A stretch of DNA of 64,000 nucleotides, taken from Leptotrichia hongkongensis. GTDB taxonomy: Bacteria > Fusobacteriota > Fusobacteriia > Fusobacteriales > Leptotrichiaceae. How positions within the stretch are numbered: the stretch's first letter is position 1; each line of letters starts with the position of its first letter. The translations under genes and the position numbers were made by a program. This document shows, piece after piece, positions 18,552 to 27,296 of the stretch. The notes under the pieces are model-generated. The model was not told where the DNA came from. It was given only the letters and a program-made list of their open reading frames with translations, and did not search any database. The stretch covers positions 1,488,001 to 1,552,000 of the forward strand of contig NZ_AP019846.1 in the NCBI RefSeq assembly GCF_007990635.1, given 5' to 3'.

Positions 18552-19544
18552 TTATTTTTCAAAATGAAAATTTTTCCAGCAAGTACATCTTACAAAATGC
18601 TCTTTTTCCACTTCATGCAATGTTGGATTTTTTTCGTGTTCACTTTCCTTTATCCACGGAATTCTTTGAGAAAAACGACATCCTGTTCTCTCTAATTTTG
18701 TTAGTGACGGAACAATTCCTTGAATTACGTGTAATTTTTCAGTTTCTGTGTCAAGTTGCGGGATTGAATTTAGCAGAGATCTTGTGTAAGGATGTTTTGG
18801 ATTATTGAACAAATCATTTACGTTTGCGATTTCTACAATTTCTCCAGCATACATTACTGCCACTCTGTCCGCCATTTCAGCAACAACGCCCAAATCATGT
18901 GTAATCAGTATAATCCCAGCGTTTATTTCACTTTGCAAAGTTTTTAATAAATCCAGTATTTGTGCCTGTATTGTAACGTCCAATGCTGTTGTCGGCTCAT
19001 CGGCTATAATAATTTCAGGCTTGCAGGAAAGTGCTATTGCGATCATTACTCTTTGACGCATTCCTCCAGATAATTCGTGCGGAAATTGCCTTGCTACACG
19101 TTTTGGATTTTTTATTCCTACATTCTCTAGTAATTCGAGCATTCTAGCTTCTCTTTCGGTTTTGGACAATTTTGTATGATAAATCATTCCCTCCTCAATT
19201 TGTTCTCCTATTCTCATAAGTGGATTTAAAGCTGATAAAGGATCCTGGAATATCATCCCAATTTTATTTCCTCTAATTTTATTGTATTCTTCTTCATCAA
19301 TTTCTACCAAATTTTTCCCTTCAAAATTGATTTCCCCTGTCACTTTTGTGTTAATCGGATTATGCAGTCCAATAATAGAAGTTGCAAGCGTACTTTTTCC
19401 ACAGCCTGACTCCCCCACTATCGCAAGTATCTCATTTCTTCTAAGTTCCAGCGAAATATTATCCACAGCGGGAAAATATTCATCTTTTATCCGAAAACTC
19501 GTAACAAGATTATTAATTTTTATCAATGTTTCAGTTTGCTCCAT
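18552..19544 (-). CDS. Peptide ABC transporter ATP-binding protein (OppD/DppD type)
   Basis: First gene of the transporter cluster, 330 residues. Walker A is GESGCGKST, the Q-loop IFQDPLSALNP, the signature LSGGMRQRV, Walker B EIIIADEPTTALD, and the switch histidine lies in LITHDLGVVAEM. The C-terminal oligopeptide-transporter extension carries the usual spaced cysteines (GCRFSQRIP, then VRCTCW). The start has a good GAGGAG ribosome site. It partners the OppF-type ATPase despite the repeat and terminator lying between the genes. Confidence 0.92.
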   Translation of the reverse strand: MEQTETLIKINNLVTSFRIKDEYFPAVDNISLELRRNEILAIVGESGCGKSTLATSIIGLHNPINTKVTGEINFEGKNLVEIDEEEYNKIRGNKIGMIFQDPLSALNPLMRIGEQIEEGMIYHTKLSKTEREARMLELLENVGIKNPKRVARQFPHELSGGMRQRVMIAIALSCKPEIIIADEPTTALDVTIQAQILDLLKTLQSEINAGIILITHDLGVVAEMADRVAVMYAGEIVEIANVNDLFNNPKHPYTRSLLNSIPQLDTETEKLHVIQGIVPSLTKLERTGCRFSQRIPWIKESEHEKNPTLHEVEKEHFVRCTCWKNFHFEK

Positions 19545-19655
19545 ACTTTTCTCCTCTAAAAGTTCTTTGTTAAAAATTTATTTTTTTATACAGGTATTGT
19601 AGCATAATTTTTAACTTTTTACTCTTATTTTTTAAAATTTTTATTACCTTGTTAA

Positions 19656-19684
19656 TTGACAATTTCAAATTTTCCAGGTATAAT
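19656..19684 (+). promoter_or_regulatory. Consensus sigma70 promoter of the tRNA-Leu genes
   Basis: Perfect TTGACA (19656-19661) and TATAAT (19679-19684) with the ideal 17-base spacer, ending 11 bases ahead of the first tRNA. Confidence 0.88.
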
Positions 19685-19695
19685 TTATTAAAAAT

Positions 19696-19781
19696 GCGAG
19701 TGTGGTGGAATTGGTAGACACGCTATCTTGAGGGGGTAGTGGCTCTTAGCCGTATGGGTTCAAGTCCCATCATTCGCACCA
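19696..19781 (+). tRNA. tRNA-Leu (anticodon GAG)
   Basis: Cloverleaf of 86 bases with encoded CCA. The acceptor stem is GCGAGTG/CATTCGC (one G-T pair). The anticodon stem CTATC/GGTAG encloses loop TTGAGGG, so the anticodon is GAG, reading CUC and CUU. A long variable arm (GTGGCTCTTAGCCGT) marks a class II tRNA, as expected for leucine. The T-loop GGTTCAAGTCC is canonical. Confidence 0.95.
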
Positions 19782-19812
19782 TTATTTAATTTTAGACATC
19801 CAATTTTATTTA

Positions 19813-19897
19813 GCGAGCGTGATGGAATTGGTAGACATGCTATTTTCAGAGGGTAGTGGCAGTAGCCGTACGGGTTCGACTCCCGTTGCTCGCACCA
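19813..19897 (+). tRNA. tRNA-Leu (anticodon CAG)
   Basis: Second class II tRNA, 85 bases with encoded CCA, 31 bases after the first and probably on the same transcript. The acceptor is GCGAGCG/TGCTCGC. The anticodon loop TTCAGAG gives CAG, reading CUG, a rare codon in this AT-rich genome. The T-arm CGGGTTCGACTCCCG is intact. Confidence 0.93.
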
Positions 19898-20020
19898 TCA
19901 ATTTTATTACTTTTTTCAATATCAAGAATCTATTCTTTTCAATTATTCAAAAATTTATTTGAACTTATTCAAAATTAATTTAATTATTATTCAATAATTA
20001 CTTACAATTTTTTCGTTCAC

Positions 20021-20061
20021 AAAAAAAGCATCTAATTGATTTTTATCAAAAAGATACTTTT
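20021..20061 (-). terminator. Terminator of the DUF438 gene
   Basis: Stem AAAAGCATCT (20024-20033) with AGATACTTTT (20052-20061), one mismatch, followed by a T-run on the minus strand, about 30 bases past the stop codon. It also faces the end of the tRNA transcript. Confidence 0.7.
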
Positions 20062-20090
20062 CTTTTTTTATATTTCATAGTTTTCAAAAC

Positions 20091-21695
20091 TTATTTATTT
20101 TTATTTTCTTCTTCATCAATTTTAGCCTCAATCATCATAATCAAATAATCAACTTCCAATTCTCCTCGCATTGCAATCATTTGAAGAGTCGCTATTTTAG
20201 ACATCATCATATACTGAATAGGATCTAAAAGTTTTTTGTATTCTGGAGAAATTAATGGCATATATTCCCTAATATAAGGATATTTTTTAACAATATCCCC
20301 TATTACAGTTTTTCCAGTCAAATTATACTTGCTTGTAAATACTTCTCCTATTTCTTCTTTTTTCTCATCTTTACCTTTATTTTCCCATGTTACAAGCCTT
20401 CTTTCTCCTGTAAGACTTCTAATTCTAGTAACATCCTGCATCATTTCCAGAACACCTTTAAACACTCCATTTTCATCTCTTACAGCCACATAATAAATAT
20501 AAATGAATTTTCCACGCATTTCTAGCCAGAAGTCAATCTCGTCCTGCTCCCCCTTTCTAAAAGCGTCTATTATTTCGAGTACGGAACTGACGCTTTCTCT
20601 TGGATGGCAGTTTTTAACATCACGCCCTATAACTCCTGCACTTCTTGGGAAAACTCTATGTTTAGTGTCCGTATAGAACTTCATAATTTCATTTTCATCC
20701 ACAAAAGACAAGTCTACAGGCATATGCTGAAAAATAAGATTAATCTGTTCAAGTGTCAATTTCCCCTGCTTCACATCAAAAACTTCATTTTCTTTATTTT
20801 CACTTCCCATATTATATTTTGCGATAAGACTTGCAAGGTCATTCATAAAGTTTCCAGCATTTTGATTATTCTGAACATTAGTTTCTAATTTTACAGTTTT
20901 CTCTTTTACAGACTGGTTACTATTGTCATCTTGTTTTTCTATATTTTCAGGATAAAATCCAGTTGGTTTATCAATTAGGAAATATCCAATTTCATCATCT
21001 CCAGCACGCATTTGCTTAAATTCTTCTTCACTAATCATTTTCATTGAAGTTGGAAAAAGCACTTCTTCTTCCTTATGCATAATATCAAGTGTCAATTCCC
21101 ATACATTTTCCTGTTTTTCCAAAAATTCTTCAATTTTATCATTTTCAAGCAATTTATACGCTTCACTTATGCTATCTCTCACGTTGTTATCAAAGCTCCA
21201 CATTATTCTTGATGGACGGTCAAACCCTTTTTTCTCTAATATTGAAAATAATTGATGCTGTTTTCTTGCAAGATGGGTAGGATTAAATTGAGATAATTTT
21301 TCATAAAGTTCAAGCCATCTGTTCTTTATAAACTTTTTCCCAAACTCTTCTTTCATTTCCGCAATCAGCTTTCTAGCCGCTTCATTTTCCAAAATATACG
21401 TATTTATTGGATGTCCCTCAGGCAAGTCAAATTCATCCTTTACAATAATATCCTCAAAAAGTCCTAAAACATCATTCATCTTATCATGAACCGTATTATC
21501 ATCAAATCCAAGTTCTTTAATTTTTTGCTCTGAATAAGCAAATTCGCTTGCTGTCATCTTGTCAAAATTCTCTTTTATTAATTTTTTAGTAGTCTCAAAG
21601 TCAGTCTTTCCTTCAATATAATCTTTTTTTATTTGAGTCATTTTCTCAAATTTCTCAAGATCTAATTTTAGATAATTCTTCATATCCTGTTCCAT
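20091..21695 (-). CDS. DUF438 / hemerythrin-like / PAS domain protein
   Basis: A cytoplasmic multi-domain sensor-like protein of about 534 residues. The N-terminal 75 residues are DUF438 (helical, MTASEFAYSEQKIKELG). At about 95-235 a hemerythrin-like four-helix segment carries spaced His and Glu (HPINTYILENEAARK, HLARKQHQLF, MHKEEEVLFP) that could bind a di-iron centre. At about 310-430 a PAS fold matches the family (INLIFQHMPVDLSFVDENE, then VFPRSAGVIGRDVKNCHP). The last 80 residues resemble DUF1858. This architecture is frequent in anaerobes and is thought to sense oxygen, NO or redox state; the signal here is not known. The ATG at 21695 has AAGGTGG five bases upstream. Confidence 0.85.
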   Translation of the reverse strand: MEQDMKNYLKLDLEKFEKMTQIKKDYIEGKTDFETTKKLIKENFDKMTASEFAYSEQKIKELGFDDNTVHDKMNDVLGLFEDIIVKDEFDLPEGHPINTYILENEAARKLIAEMKEEFGKKFIKNRWLELYEKLSQFNPTHLARKQHQLFSILEKKGFDRPSRIMWSFDNNVRDSISEAYKLLENDKIEEFLEKQENVWELTLDIMHKEEEVLFPTSMKMISEEEFKQMRAGDDEIGYFLIDKPTGFYPENIEKQDDNSNQSVKEKTVKLETNVQNNQNAGNFMNDLASLIAKYNMGSENKENEVFDVKQGKLTLEQINLIFQHMPVDLSFVDENEIMKFYTDTKHRVFPRSAGVIGRDVKNCHPRESVSSVLEIIDAFRKGEQDEIDFWLEMRGKFIYIYYVAVRDENGVFKGVLEMMQDVTRIRSLTGERRLVTWENKGKDEKKEEIGEVFTSKYNLTGKTVIGDIVKKYPYIREYMPLISPEYKKLLDPIQYMMMSKIATLQMIAMRGELEVDYLIMMIEAKIDEEENKNK

Positions 21696-21936
21696 AATAA
21701 CCACCTTCTATTTTTTATAATCTTTTTTCAACCAAATAAAACTTCTTTGATAAAATTTTAAAACCAAATTTTATATAATTTTATCGTTTAAATAATATAC
21801 ACTAGTAACATTTTATGCCAAATTTTTAAATTATAGATGTTTTTCTCAACTCTTAGAAATATTTAATTTTGTTAATTTGATGTAAAAAAAATCCAATTAT
21901 ATTTTGATTCTCAAACCTATTTTAACATATTTTCAT

Positions 21937-21966
21937 AAAAAAAAGTGTGATAAACAACACACTTTT
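21937..21966 (-). terminator. Terminator of the MetE-like gene
   Basis: Perfect 9-bp stem AAAAGTGTG (21941-21949) with CACACTTTT (21958-21966) and an eight-T tail on the minus strand, just after the stop codon. Confidence 0.88.
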
Positions 21967-21988
21967 ACAAATATAAATCAAATTATTA

Positions 21989-23134
21989 TTAACTTTCTCC
22001 CCATACTTCATCTGCAATTTCCTTAATAAATCTAAGTTTTGCCCATTGCTCCTCTTCTGTAAGCCTATTTCCTTCCTCTGTTGAAGCAAATCCACACTGT
22101 GGACTCAAATAAAGCCTGTCGAGCGGCACATATTTTGAAGCCTCTTTTATACGTGCAATTACACTTTCCTTTTCCTCTAATGTCGGATTTTTAGAAGTTA
22201 TTAATCCCAAAACAACCTTTTTATCTCCAGAAAGCTTTGCAAGGGATTCAAAAGTACCCGCTCTTTCTGTATCAAATTCCAAATAATAGGCGTTTACATC
22301 TTCTTTCCCAAAAAGCTCATCTGCAATTTTATCGTATCCGCCTTTCCCAAACCAGGTAGAAGCATAATTTCCACGACAAACATGCGTATTAATTACCAAA
22401 TCTTCTGGATTATTTTGAAATACCCTGTTGTTTATATTTAGAAATTTTTCTGCAAATTCTTGTCTGATAATTTCTTTATCCCTATCACTTTTTTCAATAA
22501 ATGAAACAATAAAGTCATCGTCTACAAGACAACCCCAAGTACAGTCATCAATTTGCAAAGTTCTAAGTCCTTCGTTATACAAGTCATTTATAACAGTTTT
22601 GTAGGCACTGACAATATCGTCTTCCAATCCTATAAAATCAGGGTAAGCTTTAAGAAGTGCCGCCACATGCTTATCTTCCCTTACTAATTCTGCATAAAAT
22701 TGTGCTGGAGCAGGTATCGTAAATCTAGCTTCCACACCTTTTTTATCTTTTACTAAATCTCGCAAAAATGTATAATGTTTCACAAACGGATGATTTTCCC
22801 CACTAATTTTTCCAGTAACAATCGCAGTATCATCACGGGTAACAACACCATTAAATTCATACCCTTTATCAGCATGAATATGCCCAATTCCATTGAATCC
22901 CCAGAAAAAGTCCAAATGCCAGTAACTACGTCTAAATTCCCCATCTGTAACACTTGTATATCCTAATTCAATTTGCTTATCCACAATTTTTCTAATTTCT
23001 TCATCCTCAACTTTTTCCAATTCTTTTTTATCAATTTTTCCCTTTTCAAAATCATTTCTAGCTTTCTTCAGTTTCTCAGTTCTCAAAAAACTTCCTACAG
23101 TATCGTGTCTATGAGGTGCATTTATTGTACACAT
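21989..23134 (-). CDS. MetE-like cobalamin-independent methionine synthase family (YxjG/YxjH group)
   Basis: A 381-residue TIM-barrel protein corresponding to the catalytic half of MetE, without its N-terminal folate domain. The start HRHDTVGSFLR, the segment SVTDGEFRRSYWHLDFFW, the QIDDCTWG segment, the HVCRGNY zinc-ligand region and the end LYLSPQCGFAST (with the conserved Cys) are typical of the group. Members transfer a methyl group to homocysteine or a related thiol, but the donor of the short forms is not settled. A LysR-type regulator is immediately upstream on the same strand. A good promoter (23173-23201) precedes the gene, and no SAM riboswitch or T-box fits in the 120-bp gap. Confidence 0.88.
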   Translation of the reverse strand: MCTINAPHRHDTVGSFLRTEKLKKARNDFEKGKIDKKELEKVEDEEIRKIVDKQIELGYTSVTDGEFRRSYWHLDFFWGFNGIGHIHADKGYEFNGVVTRDDTAIVTGKISGENHPFVKHYTFLRDLVKDKKGVEARFTIPAPAQFYAELVREDKHVAALLKAYPDFIGLEDDIVSAYKTVINDLYNEGLRTLQIDDCTWGCLVDDDFIVSFIEKSDRDKEIIRQEFAEKFLNINNRVFQNNPEDLVINTHVCRGNYASTWFGKGGYDKIADELFGKEDVNAYYLEFDTERAGTFESLAKLSGDKKVVLGLITSKNPTLEEKESVIARIKEASKYVPLDRLYLSPQCGFASTEEGNRLTEEEQWAKLRFIKEIADEVWGES

Positions 23135-23172
23135 ATTATCAACTCCCTTATTTGTTATTATTTTATGAAGTT

Positions 23173-23201
23173 ATTATATACAAATATGTGCTTTCTGTAA
23201 A
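23173..23201 (-). promoter_or_regulatory. Sigma70-type promoter of the MetE-like gene
   Basis: TTTACA (23196-23201) and TATAAT (23173-23178) with a 17-base spacer on the minus strand, about 40 bases ahead of the start. The LysR protein encoded just upstream is the obvious candidate regulator. Confidence 0.72.
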
Positions 23202-23256
23202 ATACATTTATTTTTTAGTTTATTATAACTTTTATTTATATCAATATTCTTTAATC

Positions 23257-24171
23257 TTATGGAATTTCTCTATATTTCAAATGCTCCTTCAAAGCCTCTA
23301 CATAAACTTTCCCATAAACACTTAGTTCAATATTTTTCTGCATTATAATTCCAACTTTCATATATTCGTCTACTTCCAGCGGTTTTGCAATAATATTTTC
23401 TCCATTTAGTTCTTTACTAATTATTCCGGTACTTACCGTGTATCCATTAAGCCCAACTGCCAAATTAAACAAAGTCGCCCTGTCTCTCACTTTTATATTT
23501 TTATCTCTGTCAAGTGTACTTAATATCTCCTCCGAAAAATAAAAAGAATTATAATCTCCTTGCTCAAACGACAAATACGGATATTCCTTCAAATCTTCAA
23601 GACTAATGCTTTCCTTTTTTGCTAAAGGATGATTAAAGCTAATAAAGACATGTGGCTTTGCAGTAAACAGCTCGATAAATTTCAAGTTATTTCTTTTTAT
23701 CATTTTCTCAATTACAGTTTTATTTGCTCCCGAAGTGTATAAAATTCCAATTTCACTTTTTCTCTTGCTTACATCCTCAATAATCTCATTAGTCTGTGTT
23801 TCCCTAAGCGTAAAATCATACTTATTCTCTCCAAATTTCTTAATCACATCTACAAAAGCATTTACCGCAAATGAGTAATGCTGAGTTGATACCGAAAACC
23901 TACGAGTTATCTTATTTCCTTTTTTATATTCTTCTTCCAATAAATCCGTCTGTTCCAAAACTTGCCTAGCATATCCCAAAAACCTATCTCCTTCAAGTGA
24001 AACAATTACTCCTTTATTTGTCCTGTTAAAAATGGTTATATTCATCTCATCTTCCAGCTCTTTTATTGCTTTTGTTAATGCCGGCTGTGAAACAAACAGC
24101 TCTTTTGCTGCATCACTTAATGTCCCTTTTTCAGCGACTGTTACTACATATTTTAGTTGCTGTAATGTCAT
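23257..24171 (-). CDS. LysR-family transcriptional regulator
   Basis: A 304-residue regulator. The N-terminal winged helix-turn-helix reads LQQLKYVVTVAEKGTLSDAAKELFVSQPALTKAIKELE, the standard LysR signature; the remainder is the two-lobed effector-binding domain. The ATG at 24171 has AAAGGAG six bases upstream; a start six codons earlier lacks a site. It precedes the MetE-like gene by 120 bp on the same strand, so it may control sulfur amino-acid metabolism, as CysB-, MetR- and YxjO-like regulators do elsewhere. That role is inferred only from position. Confidence 0.9.
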   Translation of the reverse strand: MTLQQLKYVVTVAEKGTLSDAAKELFVSQPALTKAIKELEDEMNITIFNRTNKGVIVSLEGDRFLGYARQVLEQTDLLEEEYKKGNKITRRFSVSTQHYSFAVNAFVDVIKKFGENKYDFTLRETQTNEIIEDVSKRKSEIGILYTSGANKTVIEKMIKRNNLKFIELFTAKPHVFISFNHPLAKKESISLEDLKEYPYLSFEQGDYNSFYFSEEILSTLDRDKNIKVRDRATLFNLAVGLNGYTVSTGIISKELNGENIIAKPLEVDEYMKVGIIMQKNIELSVYGKVYVEALKEHLKYREIP

Positions 24172-24233
24172 TTTTTCTCCTTTTAACAAATTCTATTCTA
24201 CAACTTAAAAATCTTTTTAACTTTTTAACACAA

Positions 24234-24260
24234 TAAAAAGCCAGCTTTGATGCCGACTCT
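24234..24260 (-). terminator. Probable terminator of the NmrA-type gene
   Basis: On the minus strand AGTCGGC pairs with GCTGGCT (two G-T pairs) around a six-base loop and is followed by TTTTTATT. It lies about 150 bases past the stop of the frameshifted reductase gene, ahead of the LysR gene. Confidence 0.6.
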
Positions 24261-24411
24261 TTATCAAGAAACTTTATTTTTATATATTTTTTATTAGATA
24301 ATTTTAAAAAAATATGTTTTCTTCTCAAATTTAAATTCTACTTTTTCCCCAAAAATACCCCACTAACTTTTATCAAATTTTTCTTTCAAAATTTTCTAAT
24401 CATCTTTTTAA

Positions 24412-25250
24412 TTACAATATTTCCAAATACTCAGTCAATGAAGTTGCTTTACGTCCCAATACCTTTTCAATGTCATTTGAAACACCAGCTTGTTCACCTT
24501 CGACAATTGCAGTATAAGTCGAAACCCACGAATCATATTCCCATTGTTCGGCTTTCCAGATTTTACGAGATTCATAAGCCTCATCTACTGTTTCAGGAAT
24601 ATACTTAATTTCTTTACCTAAATATTTACTTACAAGTTTTGTAATTTCCTCCATTGTCAATTCTTCAGGTCCTGTCATATTCAAAGTGTGATTTTCCCAT
24701 TTTTCTGGATTTTCCAAAATTTTAGCAGCCACTTCTGACACATCCGAACGCACCACAGCCGAAACTTTACCATTTCCAGCAGGCCCTTTTATTTCACCGT
24801 ACTCTCTGCACATATCTACAAAGAAATCCACATAAAAATTATCTCTCAAAAATGTATATTTAAAGCCTTTTTCTTTAATATATTCCTCAGTTGCGTAATG
24901 ATCTCTTCCCAATGTAAATATTGAATTTTTTGAAGCATTGTAAAACGAAAGATAAACAATGTGCGACACTCCAGCTGTTTTAGCAGAATCAATAAAATCC
25001 TTATGCTGTTGAACACGGTCAGGATTTTCAGAACCCGACACCATAAAAAGCACATCAATCCCTTCAAGCGATTTTATAGTATCTTCTGACTTGTCGTAAC
25101 TTGATTTAAAAACATCAGAAAATCCCATTTTTTCAGCTTTTTCCTTATTTCTAGCCAAATTTCTCACTTTTATTCCATTTTCTTTGCATAATCTTGAAAC
25201 CCCATACCACCTAAATTTCCTGTCACTCCAGTTACTGCTATTTCAGCCAT
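24412..25250 (-). pseudogene. NmrA/SDR-type NAD(P)-binding reductase, frameshifted near the N-terminus
   Basis: An NmrA-like short-chain dehydrogenase of the quinone-oxidoreductase-2 type. The ATG at 25250 (GGAG site upstream) encodes MAEIAVTGVTGNLGG, the dinucleotide-binding loop. The frame then breaks in a run of four G at 25200-25203 and resumes one frame over as RLCKENGIKVRNLARNKEKA, continuing 251 residues to 24412. The span is 839 bp, one base short of a multiple of three, so a fifth G would restore a 279-residue protein. The body has the expected GIDVLFMVSGSE, HIVYLSFYNA and LRDNFYVDFF segments. The gene is either inactivated by the deletion or misread in assembly. Alternatively translation could start inside, giving a protein without its cofactor loop, which is unlikely to work. 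Confidence 0.85.
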
Positions 25251-25305
25251 TTTTTCTCATCTCCATCACTATTTTATTTTTCTGCTCCAAATTTTTCTGA
25301 TTTTT

Positions 25306-26262
25306 TTATAATTCCCATTTAGAATCTATTGAAATTATCGAAGTTGGCATTCCTACAATTTGAATATCAAACTTCAAACTTGGCTTAACTTCTTTTTCAG
25401 CATTGTGTATCCTAAATGTAAATTGCCAGCCATTATTTAGATATAGTTCCAATGTAGTTAAACTGTTTGGTTTAAAATCTAAACTAACTATTCTTGTTGG
25501 CAAAATAATAATAGGTATTTCTATTTTTCTTTTTTCATGTACTCCATCTTGATTTAATGTACCATATAAATTATAACTTTGTACCCTTGTAACTTTTTTA
25601 TTATCAATACTTATCACTTTATAAAAATCGAACTTCCCTAGTAAATATTTCAACATATTTTCCAGCAGTTTAATATTTTTTCTATTTTGATTTAAAATCT
25701 CTGTTTTAAAAGCCTCTAACAATGGAAAATACACATCTTCATTTTTATTTACTATTTCTTTCCAAAGAGTTTTCTTTTCCTTTTCTCTTTCTAAAAAATC
25801 AAAAATCGGTTTCACTTTTTTCCAGTACTCTTCCGAACAAGGAATATCATACCATTTTTCTCCAAAGTCTAATTTTTTAGATAATCTGCTATGTTTCACC
25901 GCAAAATGATTATGTTTTAAACTTAGTCCTATTTCCCAATCAATACTTCCCCTCATAATTACTATATCCCTCACATCCCCTTTTTTACCTTCATCATCAG
26001 ACTGAATTTTTAAATTTAATATATCATTGCTTTTCTCAATAATCAATGGTTCTAAATCCAAAATAATACTTACTCCTGTCAAAGCACTTATTTTATAAAT
26101 TTCTTTATCTTGACTTGACAAAGTTTCCCAGGCTTGTTTAGAAGCTATAAAACTGCTATTTTTTTCAATTGAAACTTCTCTGATTTTTGAGATTACTTCA
26201 AATAAAGAATTTAAAAATATATATTCGTATGCTCGCCCTTGATTATTACTTTTATTGCTCAT
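25306..26262 (-). CDS. HaeIII-family type II restriction endonuclease (GGCC)
   Basis: A 318-residue endonuclease that matches, from memory, the HaeIII family across its length: SNK-x-x-x-GRAYEY at the start, IEKNSSFIASKQAWETLS, GDVRDIVIMRGSIDWEIG, LKHNHFAVKHSRLSKKLDFG and WYDIPCSEEYW. HaeIII cuts GG^CC. Its start overlaps the stop of the neighbouring methyltransferase as TAATG, so translation is coupled and the methylase comes first, a safe order for a restriction-modification system. The gene is intact and AT-rich like its surroundings. The specificity is inferred from the strength of the methylase match. Confidence 0.88.
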   Translation of the reverse strand: MSNKSNNQGRAYEYIFLNSLFEVISKIREVSIEKNSSFIASKQAWETLSSQDKEIYKISALTGVSIILDLEPLIIEKSNDILNLKIQSDDEGKKGDVRDIVIMRGSIDWEIGLSLKHNHFAVKHSRLSKKLDFGEKWYDIPCSEEYWKKVKPIFDFLEREKEKKTLWKEIVNKNEDVYFPLLEAFKTEILNQNRKNIKLLENMLKYLLGKFDFYKVISIDNKKVTRVQSYNLYGTLNQDGVHEKRKIEIPIIILPTRIVSLDFKPNSLTTLELYLNNGWQFTFRIHNAEKEVKPSLKFDIQIVGMPTSIISIDSKWEL

Positions 26263-27260
26263 TAATTTTTACCTCTATTCTCTTCCAATGCTTCTTTTAT
26301 TTTTTTGGCAATCTCGTATGAAAGGTTTACTGGTACAGCATTTCCTATCATTTTATAACCATCATTTAAATTATTATAATAAAACAAAAAATCATCTGGA
26401 AATCCTTGTATTCTTGCACATTCTCTAACTGTTAATCTTCTATATAAATGTTCATGCCCTTTGGCAAAAATATTTTTATCTTTTCCTACTTTAGGCATTA
26501 CAGGAGCTTGCGGATGTAATTGGCACTGTCTACCAGAAGCTTGTACCGTGAAAGCCTGTTCATCCCATTGCCTTACTCTATTTCGGCTCATAAAAATTGT
26601 AGAATATGAACCTAGATAATATTCGTGATTTGGGTATATACATTTTTCCTTATTTGTTTTATTTTTTTCTAAAGCTTCTATAGGTGTTTCTTTCAAGTCA
26701 TATATGACATCCCTTAAAGTTAATTTAAATTTATAAGGTTCCGGAAATTTAAAGTTTATCTTTAACTCTTTTCTAAATCCGATATAAAAAACTCTTTTTC
26801 TGTCTTGTGCTACTCCATAATCACTAGCATTTGCTAAAAAAATCTGTACTTCATATCCAACTTTTTCAAACTCTTTTAATATTCCTTCAACCGCTTTATT
26901 ATGCCTTTTTGCCATCATTCCGCTTACATTTTCCGCTAAAAAAAATAATGGTTTTTTATCCCTTAAAACTCGTATATATTCATAAAACAGTTTACCTCTA
27001 GGATCGTCAATTCCTCTTAAAGCCCCCCCAACACTCCAAGACTGACAAGGTGGTCCACCTATTATTCCTTCTATATTATCAGGAAACTCATCAGAGGAAA
27101 CTTTACTTATATCTTTTTTTATTAAATTTGCTCTATGATTTTTTTCATACGTTTCCCATATCGTTTTATCATATTCACTAGCTGTTAAAATATTAAATCC
27201 TGCTTTTTCAAAACCTAGATCTAATCCTCCAGCTCCTGAAAAAAGACTTATTAAATTCAT
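26262..27260 (-). CDS. DNA cytosine-5 methyltransferase, M.HaeIII-like (GGCC)
   Basis: Methylates a cytosine in GGCC to protect host DNA from the paired endonuclease. All C5-methylase motifs appear in order: the SAM-binding [12 protein letters not shown] (residues 6-17), the catalytic GGPPCQSW with the nucleophile Cys72, the AENV motif in [21 protein letters not shown], a target-recognition region, and C-terminal [16 protein letters not shown] and [10 protein letters not shown]. The recognition-region words CQLHPQAPV and [10 protein letters not shown] are those I recall from M.HaeIII. The 332-residue length is near the 330 of M.HaeIII. The gene follows leuS on the chromosome map but reads toward the endonuclease gene. 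Confidence 0.93.
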   Translation of the reverse strand: MNLISLFSGAGGLDLGFEKAGFNILTASEYDKTIWETYEKNHRANLIKKDISKVSSDEFPDNIEGIIGGPPCQSWSVGGALRGIDDPRGKLFYEYIRVLRDKKPLFFLAENVSGMMAKRHNKAVEGILKEFEKVGYEVQIFLANASDYGVAQDRKRVFYIGFRKELKINFKFPEPYKFKLTLRDVIYDLKETPIEALEKNKTNKEKCIYPNHEYYLGSYSTIFMSRNRVRQWDEQAFTVQASGRQCQLHPQAPVMPKVGKDKNIFAKGHEHLYRRLTVRECARIQGFPDDFLFYYNNLNDGYKMIGNAVPVNLSYEIAKKIKEALEENRGKN

Positions 27261-27296
27261 TTTTACCCCTTTATTCTTTTCTTAGTTAAATTCCAT

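Noticed and set aside
23135-23256. SAM riboswitch ahead of the MetE-like gene
   Set aside because: The gap is about 120 bases with a promoter at its end, leaving no room for the fold, and no conserved core is seen.
24131-24328. 65-codon minus-strand frame upstream of the LysR gene
   Set aside because: It overlaps the LysR start and a terminator hairpin, and has no ribosome site.
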